From Campylobacter geochelonis (GTDB lineage: Bacteria > Campylobacterota > Campylobacteria > Campylobacterales > Campylobacteraceae), in NCBI RefSeq assembly GCF_013201685.1, contig NZ_CP053844.1, forward strand, positions 434,001-498,000: 64,000 nucleotides of DNA, written 5' to 3'. Positions within the stretch are counted from its first letter, which is position 1; each line of letters begins with the position of its first letter. The notes beneath the pieces are model-generated. The model saw only the letters and a program-made list of their open reading frames with translations, had not been told where the DNA came from and searched no databases. The position numbers were made by a program, and so were the translations under genes. Below are positions 8,955 to 18,108 of the stretch, in pieces.

Positions 8955-9464
8955 ATGAAAACATACAAAGATAAACTCGAGCTAATAAAAGCTATAAATT
9001 CTAGTTTTGATAGGTTTTTTGCTGAGTTTGCAGATGTCGATGAGAGCGAATTTAACGCAAGAGTTGAGAGCGTTGATAAAACTCCATTTGAGATGATAGC
9101 TTATCAAATCGGCTGGCTTAAACTCTTGCTTTCGTGGGAGAGTGATGAAAAGAGTGGCAAAGAAGTCATAACGCCTAAAGCTGGCATTAAATGGAATGAG
9201 CTTGGAAAACTTTATAAAGAGTTTTATGATGAGTATCGCACGTTGAGCAAATGGCAAATTTTAGAGCTTTTTACTAGCTCAAAAGATGAGTTTGTCGCGT
9301 GGGTTAGCTTGCTTAGCGAAGATGAAATTTTTAAACAAAATCAAAGAAAATGGGCAAATAACGCAGCCAAATGGCAAATTTATAAATGGATTCACATAAA
9401 TTCAGTCGCGCCATTTACAAATTTCAGAACAAAAATAAGAAAATTTAAAAAACTAAGAGGATAA
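8955..9464 (+). CDS. ClbS/DfsB-family four-helix protein
   Basis: A 169-residue protein resembling the ClbS/DfsB (DUF1706) family: TYKDKLELIKAINSSFDRF at the start, a central IAYQIGWLKLLLSWE, and near the C terminus KWIHINSVAPFTNFRTKIRK. ClbS protects colibactin producers from their own genotoxin, but many family members in other bacteria have no assigned substrate. It is followed after one base by a tautomerase gene, so the two are co-transcribed. The start ATG is preceded only by a weak binding site. Confidence 0.75.
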   Translation: MKTYKDKLELIKAINSSFDRFFAEFADVDESEFNARVESVDKTPFEMIAYQIGWLKLLLSWESDEKSGKEVITPKAGIKWNELGKLYKEFYDEYRTLSKWQILELFTSSKDEFVAWVSLLSEDEIFKQNQRKWANNAAKWQIYKWIHINSVAPFTNFRTKIRKFKKLRG

Positions 9465-9465
9465 A

Positions 9466-9675
9466 ATGCCATATATAAATATCAAAATCACCAAAGAAAA
9501 CGGCGAACCGACGGTTGAACAAAAAGCCCAGCTTATCGAAGGTGTTACAAATTTAGTTGGTGAGATTTTAGGGCGAAGTAAAGAGCGAACAGTCGTTATT
9601 ATAGATGAGGTTGATACCGATAACTACGGCGTTGGCGGGACTAGTATAACTAAGATTAGGAAAGATAAAAGCTAG
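9466..9675 (+). CDS. 4-oxalocrotonate tautomerase family protein (DmpI-like)
   Basis: A 69-residue protein whose second residue is proline, the catalytic base of the tautomerase superfamily after removal of Met. It has the family's beta-alpha-beta unit: PYINIKITKENG, VEQKAQLIEGVTNLVGEILGR and TVVIIDEVDTDNYGVGG. Small homohexameric tautomerases of this type are common in epsilonproteobacteria, mostly without a known substrate. GAGG is a good ribosome binding site and ends within the preceding gene, so the pair forms a small operon. Confidence 0.85.
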   Translation: MPYINIKITKENGEPTVEQKAQLIEGVTNLVGEILGRSKERTVVIIDEVDTDNYGVGGTSITKIRKDKS

Positions 9676-10198
9676 AATAAAAGAAAAATTATAAAAGAAA
9701 AATTTAAGACTGGAATATTAAATTTATCTTATGATTAAGTCAAATTCTCATTTTTATTTAGCGCTAAATTTGGCAAAATTTTTAGCATATTTTTAAGAAT
9801 TTTGGTGCGTTTTTGATAGCAAGAAGCTTGTTGAAATTATAGTTTTATCTAAATTAAATTTATAACTATTCTTTGCGCTTTTTATTCTTAAAAATTTTGT
9901 AATCACCGATACTGCCGCTATTTATATTATAAAAACTAAAACCAAATTTAGCTAAGTTTTAGAGTTTGGCTTTTAAATTTTTAGCTTTATACAAATAAAA
10001 TTTAGTTTAATCAAACAAAAAAATTATAAATTTAAATTAGTTTAGTAATTGAATTTATAGTAAAAAATTTAAAGCCTCGTGAGTAAAGTTTTTATATTAA
10101 AAAAAACGATTAAATTTAGACAAAATTTAACTAACAAAAACTTTTAAATCTTAACAAATCTGTGCTAAAATCACTTAAAATAATCTCAAGGAGTAGGT
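9676..10198. other. AT-rich intergenic region
   Basis: No gene seen. There is a short direct repeat (ATAAAAGAAAAATT) right after the tautomerase gene and several AAATTTAGC-like words. A likely -10 (TAAAAT) lies about 30 bases before the next gene, followed by the strong ribosome binding site AAGGAG. Confidence 0.4.
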
Positions 10199-10759
10199 AT
10201 GAAAAAAATTATATCAATTTTAGCATTAGCCCTTTTTATCGTTGGTTGCTCGCAAAAAAATAGCATGATTTCGCTTGGAAGTTATGATACTTTTAACGCG
10301 CAAAACAAACTTGAAAAAAGCGTTTATATAAGCGAAGTGACGCAAAGTGTGGAAAACCCAAACATCATCGCAACCATTCGCGATAAGGATGGCTTGGTTG
10401 ATGATTATATTTTAGTGAGTGAAAATGTCGTTTCGTGGTATAAACAAGCCCTTGAAAAGGAGCTTCAAGCACAAGGAGTTGCAGTTTTAAACAGTAGCGA
10501 AAACGCGGATGCGGTAGCAAGCGTAAATATCACTAAATTTATAGGAAATTTGCAAGGTTTTGATAAGGAAAATATGAAAGGCGATGGCGAAGTATTTATT
10601 AAAATTTATAAAGGAAAAACTACATTTTCAAAGCGAGTTGCGCAGAGTCAAAGCGAGTTTGTCGTGATAAAAGATGCAAAAGCTTTTGATCCTTTTATGA
10701 AAAATTTACTACGAGATTTGGTTAAAAAATCAGCCAAACAGATAGAAAATAGCTTGTAA
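10199..10759 (+). CDS. YajG-like lipoprotein
   Basis: A 186-residue protein with a clear lipoprotein signal (hydrophobic stretch to about residue 16, lipobox FIVGC). The mature part has an alpha/beta pattern like the YajG or LpoB-type fold: VYISEVTQSVENPN, VSWYKQALEKELQAQGV, ADAVASVNITKFIG and KIYKGKTTFSKRV. No enzyme motif is present. It stands alone, with its own ribosome binding site AAGGAG and a strong terminator after it. The family assignment is from overall pattern, not from a diagnostic motif. Confidence 0.55.
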   Translation: MKKIISILALALFIVGCSQKNSMISLGSYDTFNAQNKLEKSVYISEVTQSVENPNIIATIRDKDGLVDDYILVSENVVSWYKQALEKELQAQGVAVLNSSENADAVASVNITKFIGNLQGFDKENMKGDGEVFIKIYKGKTTFSKRVAQSQSEFVVIKDAKAFDPFMKNLLRDLVKKSAKQIENSL

Positions 10760-10772
10760 AATATTTTAGCAA

Positions 10773-10832
10773 AGGCTAAATTTATCGTGTAATTAACTTA
10801 AATTTATGATTTTAAGCGCTTAAATTTAGCCT
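10773..10832 (+). terminator. long-loop inverted repeat after the lipoprotein gene
   Basis: AGGCTAAATTTA (10773-10784) and TAAATTTAGCCT (10821-10832) form a perfect 12-bp stem. The arms are inverted copies of the AAATTTAGCC word seen in several other terminators of this window. Confidence 0.5.
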
Positions 10833-11006
10833 ATTTTAGAAAAATAATCGCACTTTAAACAGCAGGTTTAACAACTAATAAAAAATTTATCCAAAACACA
10901 AACTCTCCTTTAAAAAATATAAAATTCATATGTTAATAATAAATTTAGATTAGAATTTCAGCCAAATTTTATACAATTAGCGTTAAAAATTCATTAAAGG
11001 CAATTT

Positions 11007-12221
11007 ATGATAAATTTAGAAGTTGGTATGTTTCAAACCCTAGCTATAGCGGTTTTGGCTATTTATTTTGGTGATTATATGCGTGATAAATTTAGCGTTT
11101 TAAAGCGTTATTGTATACCTTCGCCTGTGGTTGGAGGCACGATATTTGCGGTAGTTACGACGATATTTTTTAGTAGTGGGCTTTTAGGTTTTAAATTTGA
11201 TTATACGACTATGAATACATTTTTTTACAATGTATTTTTTGCTGCAACTGGCTTAGCTGCGAGTTTAAGCTTGCTGAAAAAAGGTGGAAAGCTAGTTATT
11301 ATTTTTACGATTTTAGCTGCTCTTTTGGCATTTTTACAAAACGTTTTAGCTCTTGGTGTAGGCGCTGCTATGGGGATGAACCCACTTGTTGCGCTTATGG
11401 CTGGTTCGGTTCCTTTAACTGGCGGACATGGAAATGCGGCTAGTTTTGGGCCTTTGGCTGAAAGCATGGGTGGAACTGGAGCGCTTGAAGTTGCGATTGC
11501 TGCGGCTACTTTTGGGTTGATTGCTGGGTGTATTATGGGTGGACCTTTGGGTCGTAGACTTATACAAAAATATGGATTAAATTCCACTTCAGCGCAGATT
11601 GAAGCTGATGAGGGTGCAACTAGCACAGTAAAAGCTCTAGTAAATAGCAAACGCGCTCACAAGGCTGTTTTTATCTTGCTTTTGGCGTGTGGGCTTGGGC
11701 AAACGCTTTTTGCGTTGTGCAAAGTCTTGCTTCCTAGTGTGCATTTGCCAATCCACGTTATGTCGATGTTTGGTGGTATAATTTTGCGTTTAATTCTTGA
11801 TGCTAAAAAGCAAAATCACGATGAGCTTTACCAAAGTATCGATATAGTTGGCGGAATTTCGCTTTCGATTTTTGTCTCGCTTTCAATCGTAACGATGAAG
11901 TTATGGCAGCTTGCTGATCTTGCGTTGCCGCTTATCACGATTTTAGCGCTTCAGCTTGTGCTTATATATCTGTTTTGTGTTTATATCACATTTAGAGCAT
12001 GTGGTAAAAACTACGATGCGGCGATTATCTCTGTTGGACACTCTGGATTTGGGCTTGGAGCTGTGCCGGTGTCAATGGCTACGATGAGTGCGGTTTGTTC
12101 GCAGTATCATTACTCAAGGATAGCGTTTTTTGTCGTGCCGCTAATCGGCGGATTTATCAGTAACATCACAAATGCCGTGATAATAACTGCGTTTTTAAAT
12201 GTCGCAAAAGGTATGCTTTAA
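11007..12221 (+). CDS. gltS: sodium/glutamate symporter GltS
   Basis: Inner-membrane Na+-coupled glutamate carrier with about ten membrane segments in two inverted halves. Recognisable family signatures are IPSPVVGGTIFAV, GSVPLTGGHGNAASFGP (the first re-entrant loop) and, in the second half, VGHSGFGLGAVPVSMATM. The length of 404 residues is typical. Glutamate is a key carbon and nitrogen source for Campylobacter. The gene is monocistronic, preceded by AAAGG and followed by an inverted-repeat terminator. Confidence 0.95.
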   Translation: MINLEVGMFQTLAIAVLAIYFGDYMRDKFSVLKRYCIPSPVVGGTIFAVVTTIFFSSGLLGFKFDYTTMNTFFYNVFFAATGLAASLSLLKKGGKLVIIFTILAALLAFLQNVLALGVGAAMGMNPLVALMAGSVPLTGGHGNAASFGPLAESMGGTGALEVAIAAATFGLIAGCIMGGPLGRRLIQKYGLNSTSAQIEADEGATSTVKALVNSKRAHKAVFILLLACGLGQTLFALCKVLLPSVHLPIHVMSMFGGIILRLILDAKKQNHDELYQSIDIVGGISLSIFVSLSIVTMKLWQLADLALPLITILALQLVLIYLFCVYITFRACGKNYDAAIISVGHSGFGLGAVPVSMATMSAVCSQYHYSRIAFFVVPLIGGFISNITNAVIITAFLNVAKGML

Positions 12222-12231
12222 ATAATTTAAG

Positions 12232-12274
12232 CCAAATTTAGCTAGTTAATGCAAATTTAGATGGCTAAATTTGG
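12232..12274 (+). terminator. inverted repeat after gltS
   Basis: CCAAATTTAGC (12232-12242) and GCTAAATTTGG (12264-12274) pair perfectly over 11 bases and lie ten bases after the gltS stop. The arms contain the AAATTTAGC word in opposite orientations. Confidence 0.55.
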
Positions 12275-12657
12275 TGTATTTAAGTTTTAAAATTAAGTTC
12301 AAAAGTGGTTCGTGTAAATTTTAATAAATTTTATTTATAACTAGATTAAAAATATCAAATTTAAAGCTAAATTTTGGTATATAAATTTATCTTCATAAAG
12401 ATGATATTTTATAAAATAAAACAGCTTTTTTAGAATAAATAAAAATAAATACAACGCGATAAATGCCATTTTAAAAAGCGAAACAGCTTGTTTAAAAATA
12501 TAAACAAAAGCTTAAACTGCTTAAAAAACTTTAAGTTAAATTTAAATATTTTAGCAAAATAATATAAAAAAATTTAATAAATTTAGATAAAATTTTATTT
12601 TTTTCGACTATATTTTTATGCAAATTTTGTTAAAATCGCCAAAACTAGGAGCAAAAT
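12275..12657. other. AT-rich intergenic region upstream of comF
   Basis: No gene seen. The stretch is very A/T-rich with stops in all frames. TTAAAAT about 25 bases before comF may be its -10 element. Confidence 0.4.
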
Positions 12658-13227
12658 TTGAGATGTGTGAAGTGTGGAAGGATAAGTCTTGCTATCATAT
12701 GTAAAAATTGCAAAGAAATTTTGCGCGAACTCAGCCCTAAAAAACGTGAAATTTCAGGGCTAAATGTTTACTCATTTTACGCATATAGCGAAATAAAAGA
12801 GCTAATACACTCAAAACACCATTTACATGGGCTTTTTGTCTATAAAATTTTAGCGAATTTAAGCTTTGTAAATTTTGCTAAAACGTATAAATTTAACCAG
12901 CAAATAAATGCTATTGCAATCGATGATAATGTAAAAAGTGGCTATTCTCACACTGCTATTTTAGCAAAAGCGCTACAAACCGATGAGATAATGCCTGTTT
13001 ATGGGGCTTTGCGTGCAAGTTCAAGTGTAAAATACAGTGGCAAAAGTTTATCATATCGATTAAAGCATAAAAGAGGTTTTAAGCTAGAAAAGCAGATAAA
13101 TTTTCCTGTTATTTTAGTTGATGATATTATAACAACTGGAACTACGCTACTTGAAGCTAGTGAAATTTGCAAAAAAAATGGGATAAATGTACTTTTTGCT
13201 CTCGTTTTAGCAAATGCAAAAGAATAA
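12658..13227 (+). CDS. comF: ComF-family phosphoribosyltransferase-like protein
   Basis: A 189-residue cytosolic protein with the ComF layout: an N-terminal four-cysteine zinc finger (CVKCGR ... CKNCK, residues 3-19) and a C-terminal type I phosphoribosyltransferase domain with the PRPP loop VILVDDIITTGTT (about residues 151-163). ComF is needed for natural transformation, probably moving incoming single-stranded DNA inward. I start it at a TTG (12658), because AGGAGC lies six bases upstream and the zinc finger begins right after. It is 38 bases before gyrA. Confidence 0.85.
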   Translation: MRCVKCGRISLAIICKNCKEILRELSPKKREISGLNVYSFYAYSEIKELIHSKHHLHGLFVYKILANLSFVNFAKTYKFNQQINAIAIDDNVKSGYSHTAILAKALQTDEIMPVYGALRASSSVKYSGKSLSYRLKHKRGFKLEKQINFPVILVDDIITTGTTLLEASEICKKNGINVLFALVLANAKE

Positions 13228-13265
13228 TTTGGTAGAATGCTAAGATTTGATTTATAAGGAAGTGT

Positions 13266-15758
13266 ATGGAAAATAATATTTTTGATGATAGTCAAGATAT
13301 CCAGATAATCGATGTTGAGGAGTCTATCAAGACAAGTTATCTTGATTATTCGATGAGTGTTATTATCGGTAGGGCGTTACCAGATGCAAGAGATGGCTTA
13401 AAGCCTGTTCATAGGCGAATTCTTTATGCTATGAACGATCTTGGCGTTGGAAGTAGAAGCCCATACAAAAAATCTGCTCGTATCGTGGGTGATGTTATCG
13501 GTAAGTACCATCCACACGGAGATACAGCAGTTTATGATGCGCTTGTTAGAATGGCGCAAAGCTTTTCTATGAGAGTTCCAACGGTTGATGGACAGGGAAA
13601 CTTTGGTTCGATTGATGGAGATAGCGCAGCTGCGATGCGTTATACAGAAGCTAGAATGACTTTGCTAGCAGAAGAGTTGCTAAAAGACTTAGATAAAGAT
13701 ACGGTTGATTTTATACCAAACTATGATGAAAGTATGCATGAGCCTGATGTGCTTCCTGCAAGAGTGCCAAATTTGCTTCTAAACGGTTCAAGCGGTATAG
13801 CGGTCGGTATGGCGACAAACATCCCGCCGCACAGTCTTGATGAGCTAGTTGATGGGCTTTTGATGTTGCTTGAAAATAAAGATATAACTTTAGAAGAGTT
13901 AATGACTGTGATAAAAGGTCCAGACTTCCCAACTGCAGGCATTATCTTTGGTAAAAAAGGCATTATAGATGCTTATCGAACTGGTCGTGGTCGTATTAAA
14001 ATGCGAGCTAAAACGCATATAGAAAAGAAAGCAAACAAAGATATTATCGTTATAGATGAGCTTCCTTATCAGACAAATAAAGCAACTTTGATTGAAAAAA
14101 TCGCCGAACTTGTCAAAGATAAACAAATAGAAGGCATTAGCGAAGTAAGAGATGAGAGTGATAGAGAGGGAATTCGCGTTGTTATCGAGCTAAAACGCGA
14201 CGCGATGAGCGATATCGTTTTAAACAACCTTTTTAAATCAACAGTTATGGAGGCGACTTTTGGAGTTATCATGCTTGCGATTGATAACAAAGAGCCAAAA
14301 GTTTTCTCACTAATCGAGCTTTTAAAACTTTTCTTAAGACATAGAAAAACAGTTATCATAAGAAGAACGATATATGAGCTTCAAAAAGCACGCGCTAGAG
14401 CGCACATCTTAGAAGGTCTTAAAATCGCGCTTGATAACATTGATGATGTGATTGAACTTATAAAAAGTAGCGCTGATACAACTGTTGCAAGAGAAGGCTT
14501 GATGGCTAAATTTGGTTTAAGTGAGCTTCAATCAAATGCAATTTTAGATATGAGACTTAGCCGTTTAACCGGACTTGAGCGTGAAAAGATAGAAAATGAG
14601 TTAAAAGAAATTTTAGCTGAAATTCAAAGACTTGATGCGATTTTAAAAAGCGAAGATCTAATCGAAGGCATTATAAAAGATGAACTTTTAGAAGTTAAAT
14701 CTAAATTTAAATGCCCTAGAATAACAGAAATCATCGATGATTATGATGATATCAACATCGAAGATTTAATCCCAAATGAAAGCATGGTTGTAACTATAAC
14801 TCATCGTGGTTATATAAAACGAGTACCAAGTAAGACTTATGAGAAGCAAAAACGAGGTGGAAAAGGCAAAGTCGCAGTCACAACGTATGATGATGACTTT
14901 ATAGAAAGCTTCTTTATCTGCGATACTCACGACACGCTGATGTTTGTAACAGATCGCGGACAGCTTTACTGGTTAAAAGTTTATAAAATTCCAGAAGGAA
15001 GCAGAACTGCAAAAGGCAAAGCGGTAGTAAATTTAGTCGAGCTTCAACCAGATGAGAAAATCATGGCGATAATACCTACAAATGACTTTGATGAGAACAA
15101 ATCGCTAGCTTTCTTCACTAAAAATGGTATCGTAAAACGAACAAATTTAAGCGAGTATAGCAACATCAGAACCGTAGGAATCAGAGCTATAAATTTAGAC
15201 GATGATGATGAAGTAGTAACAGCAACGATTGTAACTCAAGATATAAAAAGCCTTTTTGTAGTAACTAAAAAGGGAATGTGTATTAAATTTGAAGTTGAAG
15301 ATGCTAGAGAAATCGGCAGAGTAAGCAGAGGCGTTACTGGTATAAGATTTAAAGAAGAGGGCGATTTTGTCGTTGGAGCAGCGGTTTTACGAGATGATGA
15401 ACAAGAAGTTTTAAGTGTGGCTAACAAAGGTATCGGCAAAAGAACAACAGCTGATGAGTATCGTTTACAAAAACGTGGTGGCAAAGGTGTTATATGTATG
15501 AAACTTACAAGCAGAACTGGGGACTTAGTCGGTATAGTTGTAGTTGATGAAGAGATGGATTTAATGGCGCTAACTTCAAGCGGCAAGATGATAAGAGTCG
15601 ATATGCAAAGCATTAGAAAAGCAGGGCGAAACACAAGTGGTGTTAAAGTAGTCGATGTGGATGGCGAAGAGGTAGTAAATATAGCAATTTGTCCAAAAAT
15701 AGAATCAAGTGATGAAACAGAAAGTGATAACAGCTTATTAGGAGAGGAAAATGAGTAA
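13266..15758 (+). CDS. gyrA: DNA gyrase subunit A
   Basis: The DNA-cleaving subunit of gyrase. The N-terminal winged-helix/tower region includes the catalytic tyrosine in [12 protein letters not shown]. The C-terminal beta-pinwheel carries two QKRGGKG boxes, the wrapping motif. Length is 830 residues. The quinolone-resistance region reads [10 protein letters not shown]; Thr87 and Asp91 here correspond to C. jejuni Thr86 and Asp90, so the usual resistance changes are absent. The C terminus is acidic. The gene overlaps asd by eight bases. Confidence 0.98.
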   Translation: MENNIFDDSQDIQIIDVEESIKTSYLDYSMSVIIGRALPDARDGLKPVHRRILYAMNDLGVGSRSPYKKSARIVGDVIGKYHPHGDTAVYDALVRMAQSFSMRVPTVDGQGNFGSIDGDSAAAMRYTEARMTLLAEELLKDLDKDTVDFIPNYDESMHEPDVLPARVPNLLLNGSSGIAVGMATNIPPHSLDELVDGLLMLLENKDITLEELMTVIKGPDFPTAGIIFGKKGIIDAYRTGRGRIKMRAKTHIEKKANKDIIVIDELPYQTNKATLIEKIAELVKDKQIEGISEVRDESDREGIRVVIELKRDAMSDIVLNNLFKSTVMEATFGVIMLAIDNKEPKVFSLIELLKLFLRHRKTVIIRRTIYELQKARARAHILEGLKIALDNIDDVIELIKSSADTTVAREGLMAKFGLSELQSNAILDMRLSRLTGLEREKIENELKEILAEIQRLDAILKSEDLIEGIIKDELLEVKSKFKCPRITEIIDDYDDINIEDLIPNESMVVTITHRGYIKRVPSKTYEKQKRGGKGKVAVTTYDDDFIESFFICDTHDTLMFVTDRGQLYWLKVYKIPEGSRTAKGKAVVNLVELQPDEKIMAIIPTNDFDENKSLAFFTKNGIVKRTNLSEYSNIRTVGIRAINLDDDDEVVTATIVTQDIKSLFVVTKKGMCIKFEVEDAREIGRVSRGVTGIRFKEEGDFVVGAAVLRDDEQEVLSVANKGIGKRTTADEYRLQKRGGKGVICMKLTSRTGDLVGIVVVDEEMDLMALTSSGKMIRVDMQSIRKAGRNTSGVKVVDVDGEEVVNIAICPKIESSDETESDNSLLGEENE

Positions 15759-16776
15759 AAGATATAATGTCGCAGTTGTAGGTGCTACAGGAGCAGTTGG
15801 CGAGGAGATATTTAGAGTTTTAGAGGAGATGAAATTTCCTGTAAATGAGGTTTTGCCTCTTGCTAGCGCAAAAAGCGCTGGTAGCGAGATAGAATTTATG
15901 GGTAAAACTTACGAGGTCAAAGAGCTAACAGAGACTGTTTTTGATGAAAATGAGATTGACATCGCATTTTTTAGCGCTGGCGGTTCTGTAAGTGCACATT
16001 TTGCACCATTTGCAGCAGAAAGCGGTGCTTTGGTTATAGATAACACAAGTCATTTTAGAATGGATAAAGATATCCCGTTGGTAGTTCCAGAGTGCAACCC
16101 AGCAGACATTAGTCTATGGAAAGAGCGTGGCATTATAGCTAATCCAAACTGTTCAACCATACAAATGGTTCAAATTTTAAAGCCACTTGATGATGCTTTT
16201 AACATCCAAAGAGTCGATGTTAGCACATATCAAGCAACAAGTGGTGCTGGAAAAGAGGGTATGAGTGAGTTAGTTGAGCAGATGCAAGCGTTTTTTGCAT
16301 TTAAACTTGATGAGTGTGAACCAAAGGTTTTCCCACATCAAATAGCTCTAAATTTATTCCCTCATATCGATGTTTTTAAAGAGAATGGCTACACAAAAGA
16401 AGAGCTAAAAATGGTCTATGAAACACAAAAAATTCTACACAAAGAATTTCCAGTTTCAGCAACTTGCGTTCGTGTTCCAGTTCTTAGAAGTCATAGTGAG
16501 GCGATTACGATTCGTTTTGAAAATGACTTTAGTTTAGATAAAGTTTATGAAGTGCTAAAAAATGCACCAAGCGTTGTTGTAGTTGATGATGTTAGTAAAA
16601 ATTTATATCCTATGCCGCTAACTGCGAGTGATACAAACGAAACTTATGTTGGCAGGATAAGAAAAGATATCTACGATGAGAAAGTTCTTCACCTATGGTG
16701 CAGCGCTGATCAAATTCGCGTTGGAGCGGCGACAAATGCTGTGAGAATCGCTATAAAATGGATAGAAAATAACTGA
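15751..16776 (+). CDS. asd: aspartate-semialdehyde dehydrogenase
   Basis: Reduces aspartyl phosphate to aspartate semialdehyde, the branch point to lysine/diaminopimelate, threonine and methionine. Motifs: NADPH loop [10 protein letters not shown] near the start, the catalytic cysteine in NPNCSTIQM, and the substrate region containing [14 protein letters not shown]. Length is 341 residues. AGGAG at 15740-15744 inside the gyrA end drives its start. Its TGA overlaps the ATG of the racemase gene, so the two are translationally coupled. Confidence 0.97.
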   Translation: MSKRYNVAVVGATGAVGEEIFRVLEEMKFPVNEVLPLASAKSAGSEIEFMGKTYEVKELTETVFDENEIDIAFFSAGGSVSAHFAPFAAESGALVIDNTSHFRMDKDIPLVVPECNPADISLWKERGIIANPNCSTIQMVQILKPLDDAFNIQRVDVSTYQATSGAGKEGMSELVEQMQAFFAFKLDECEPKVFPHQIALNLFPHIDVFKENGYTKEELKMVYETQKILHKEFPVSATCVRVPVLRSHSEAITIRFENDFSLDKVYEVLKNAPSVVVVDDVSKNLYPMPLTASDTNETYVGRIRKDIYDEKVLHLWCSADQIRVGAATNAVRIAIKWIENN

Positions 16777-17507
16777 TGGAATACAAAGTTTTTATCCCAT
16801 CAGGAAACCCAACTGCGCTAGTCGTAGATGGGGTTTATGATGAGCAAAGACGAAAAGAAATCAATGATGAGATTATGCAAAAGCATAGTTTTATCGAACA
16901 AGTTGGATTTTTAGATGATAAATTTAACCTTATCATGGCAGGAGGTGAGCAGTGTGTAAATGCTATAAGATGCGCTGCTTACTACCATATGAAGAGATTA
17001 AATTTAAATGAAATTAAGATTAAAAATTGCGGTGAGATTTTTAGCTGTGAAAAAAACAGAAGAGTTGTGTCTGTTAAGTCAAAAGTTGAGCCAGATATCA
17101 TAAGACTTAGCGATAGCTTATATAAAGTAAGATTGACTGGGATAGTTCATTTAGTTTGCACTCTAAATTTAAACTTTAAAAACGAAGATGAGTTTAAAAA
17201 ATATGCTATGGGTGAATTTGAAAAGTATGGAGTAAAAAACGAAAAAGCTTGCGGGTTTATGCTTTTGAATGGGCTTGAGTTAAAGCCCGTGGTTTATGTA
17301 AGAGATATCGATACGCTTTTTTATGAAACTGCTTGTGGAAGCGGAACGATAGCGTGTGCGATGATAAGAGCGTATATCAAAAAAGATGATGTGAGCTTGC
17401 GAGTTAAGCAGCCTAGTGGCAAAGTTTTAGAAGCGACCATTGGAACGCTTGCTGGACAAATTTATAAATTTAAAATAAGTGGAGAGATTGAAGAGTATGC
17501 TTGGTAA
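16776..17507 (+). CDS. DapF-fold amino-acid racemase/epimerase, CntK (histidine racemase)-like
   Basis: A 243-residue enzyme of the cofactor-independent two-cysteine racemase fold. The acid/base cysteines are C60 (GGEQCVNAIR) and C187 (YETACGSGT). Canonical DapF begins YCASGNDF and has GADG and CGNGSR. This protein lacks these and instead shows PSGNPTALVV, EQVGF, LIMAGGEQCVNA, GFMLL and LELKPVVYVRDIDTLFYETACGSG. These line up with my recollection of CntK, the histidine racemase of staphylopine synthesis. It overlaps asd at the stop/start, so it works on or near the aspartate-family pathway or is simply co-expressed. No CntL- or CntM-like gene is beside it. Automatic annotation would probably call it dapF. 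The substrate is unproven. Confidence 0.7.
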   Translation: MEYKVFIPSGNPTALVVDGVYDEQRRKEINDEIMQKHSFIEQVGFLDDKFNLIMAGGEQCVNAIRCAAYYHMKRLNLNEIKIKNCGEIFSCEKNRRVVSVKSKVEPDIIRLSDSLYKVRLTGIVHLVCTLNLNFKNEDEFKKYAMGEFEKYGVKNEKACGFMLLNGLELKPVVYVRDIDTLFYETACGSGTIACAMIRAYIKKDDVSLRVKQPSGKVLEATIGTLAGQIYKFKISGEIEEYAW

Positions 17508-18012
17508 AATTTTTGAAAACATTCTTTGGAGCAGTAGGCTTATAACGATTTTGCCTGTGATTTTTGGGCTTATTGGAGCGATAATCTGCTTTATAATAGC
17601 AAGTTATGACATTTTAAACGTTATGTTTGGCGCGTGGAATTATATGATAAATGGGGATCACTCTATCGACTTGCATTCAGATGCGGTTGGCATTATAGTT
17701 GGGGCGATTGATTTGTATCTTATGGCTTTGGTTTTGTTTATTTTTAGTTTTGGAATTTATGAACTTTTCATATCTGAAATCGAACCGATGAAGGCTTCAA
17801 AACAGTCTCAAGTACTAGAGATAAAAAGCCTTGATCAGTTAAAAGACAAGATAGGCAAAGTTATCATAATGGTTTTGATAGTTAACTTCTTTCAGCGAGT
17901 TTTACACGCTAAATTCTCAACCCCTCTTGAGATGGTGTATCTTGCGATTTCCATATTAGCTCTTTGTGTGGGATTATATTTTTTACATAAAGGCGGCGGA
18001 TCTCATCATTAA
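17497..18012 (+). CDS. YqhA/UPF0114-family membrane protein
   Basis: A 171-residue inner-membrane protein with three or four hydrophobic segments: residues about 14-38, 65-90, 118-135 and 143-162. It carries the family pattern FENILWSSRLI at the start and a central IYELFISEIE; the C terminus is glycine/histidine-rich. I start it at the ATG at 17497, inside the end of the racemase gene, because the family begins close to 'KIFENILW'. An upstream GTG at 17479 would add six unrelated residues. Function of the family is unknown. Confidence 0.8.
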   Translation: MLGKIFENILWSSRLITILPVIFGLIGAIICFIIASYDILNVMFGAWNYMINGDHSIDLHSDAVGIIVGAIDLYLMALVLFIFSFGIYELFISEIEPMKASKQSQVLEIKSLDQLKDKIGKVIIMVLIVNFFQRVLHAKFSTPLEMVYLAISILALCVGLYFLHKGGGSHH

Positions 18013-18108
18013 AATTTAAAAAGATGTTTTTATAACATTTACTTTTGATTTTTATTAGTTCTTAAGTTAAATAAAGTGAAAATATAAAAATTTAATTTAG
18101 GAGGTTAC

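Noticed and set aside
13711-15634. Several antisense reading frames within gyrA
   Set aside because: They are complements of strongly conserved gyrA codons and have no starts with ribosome binding sites or family features.
17479-17496. GTG start for the YqhA-family gene
   Set aside because: The added six residues do not belong to the family; ATG 17497 fits the conserved N terminus.
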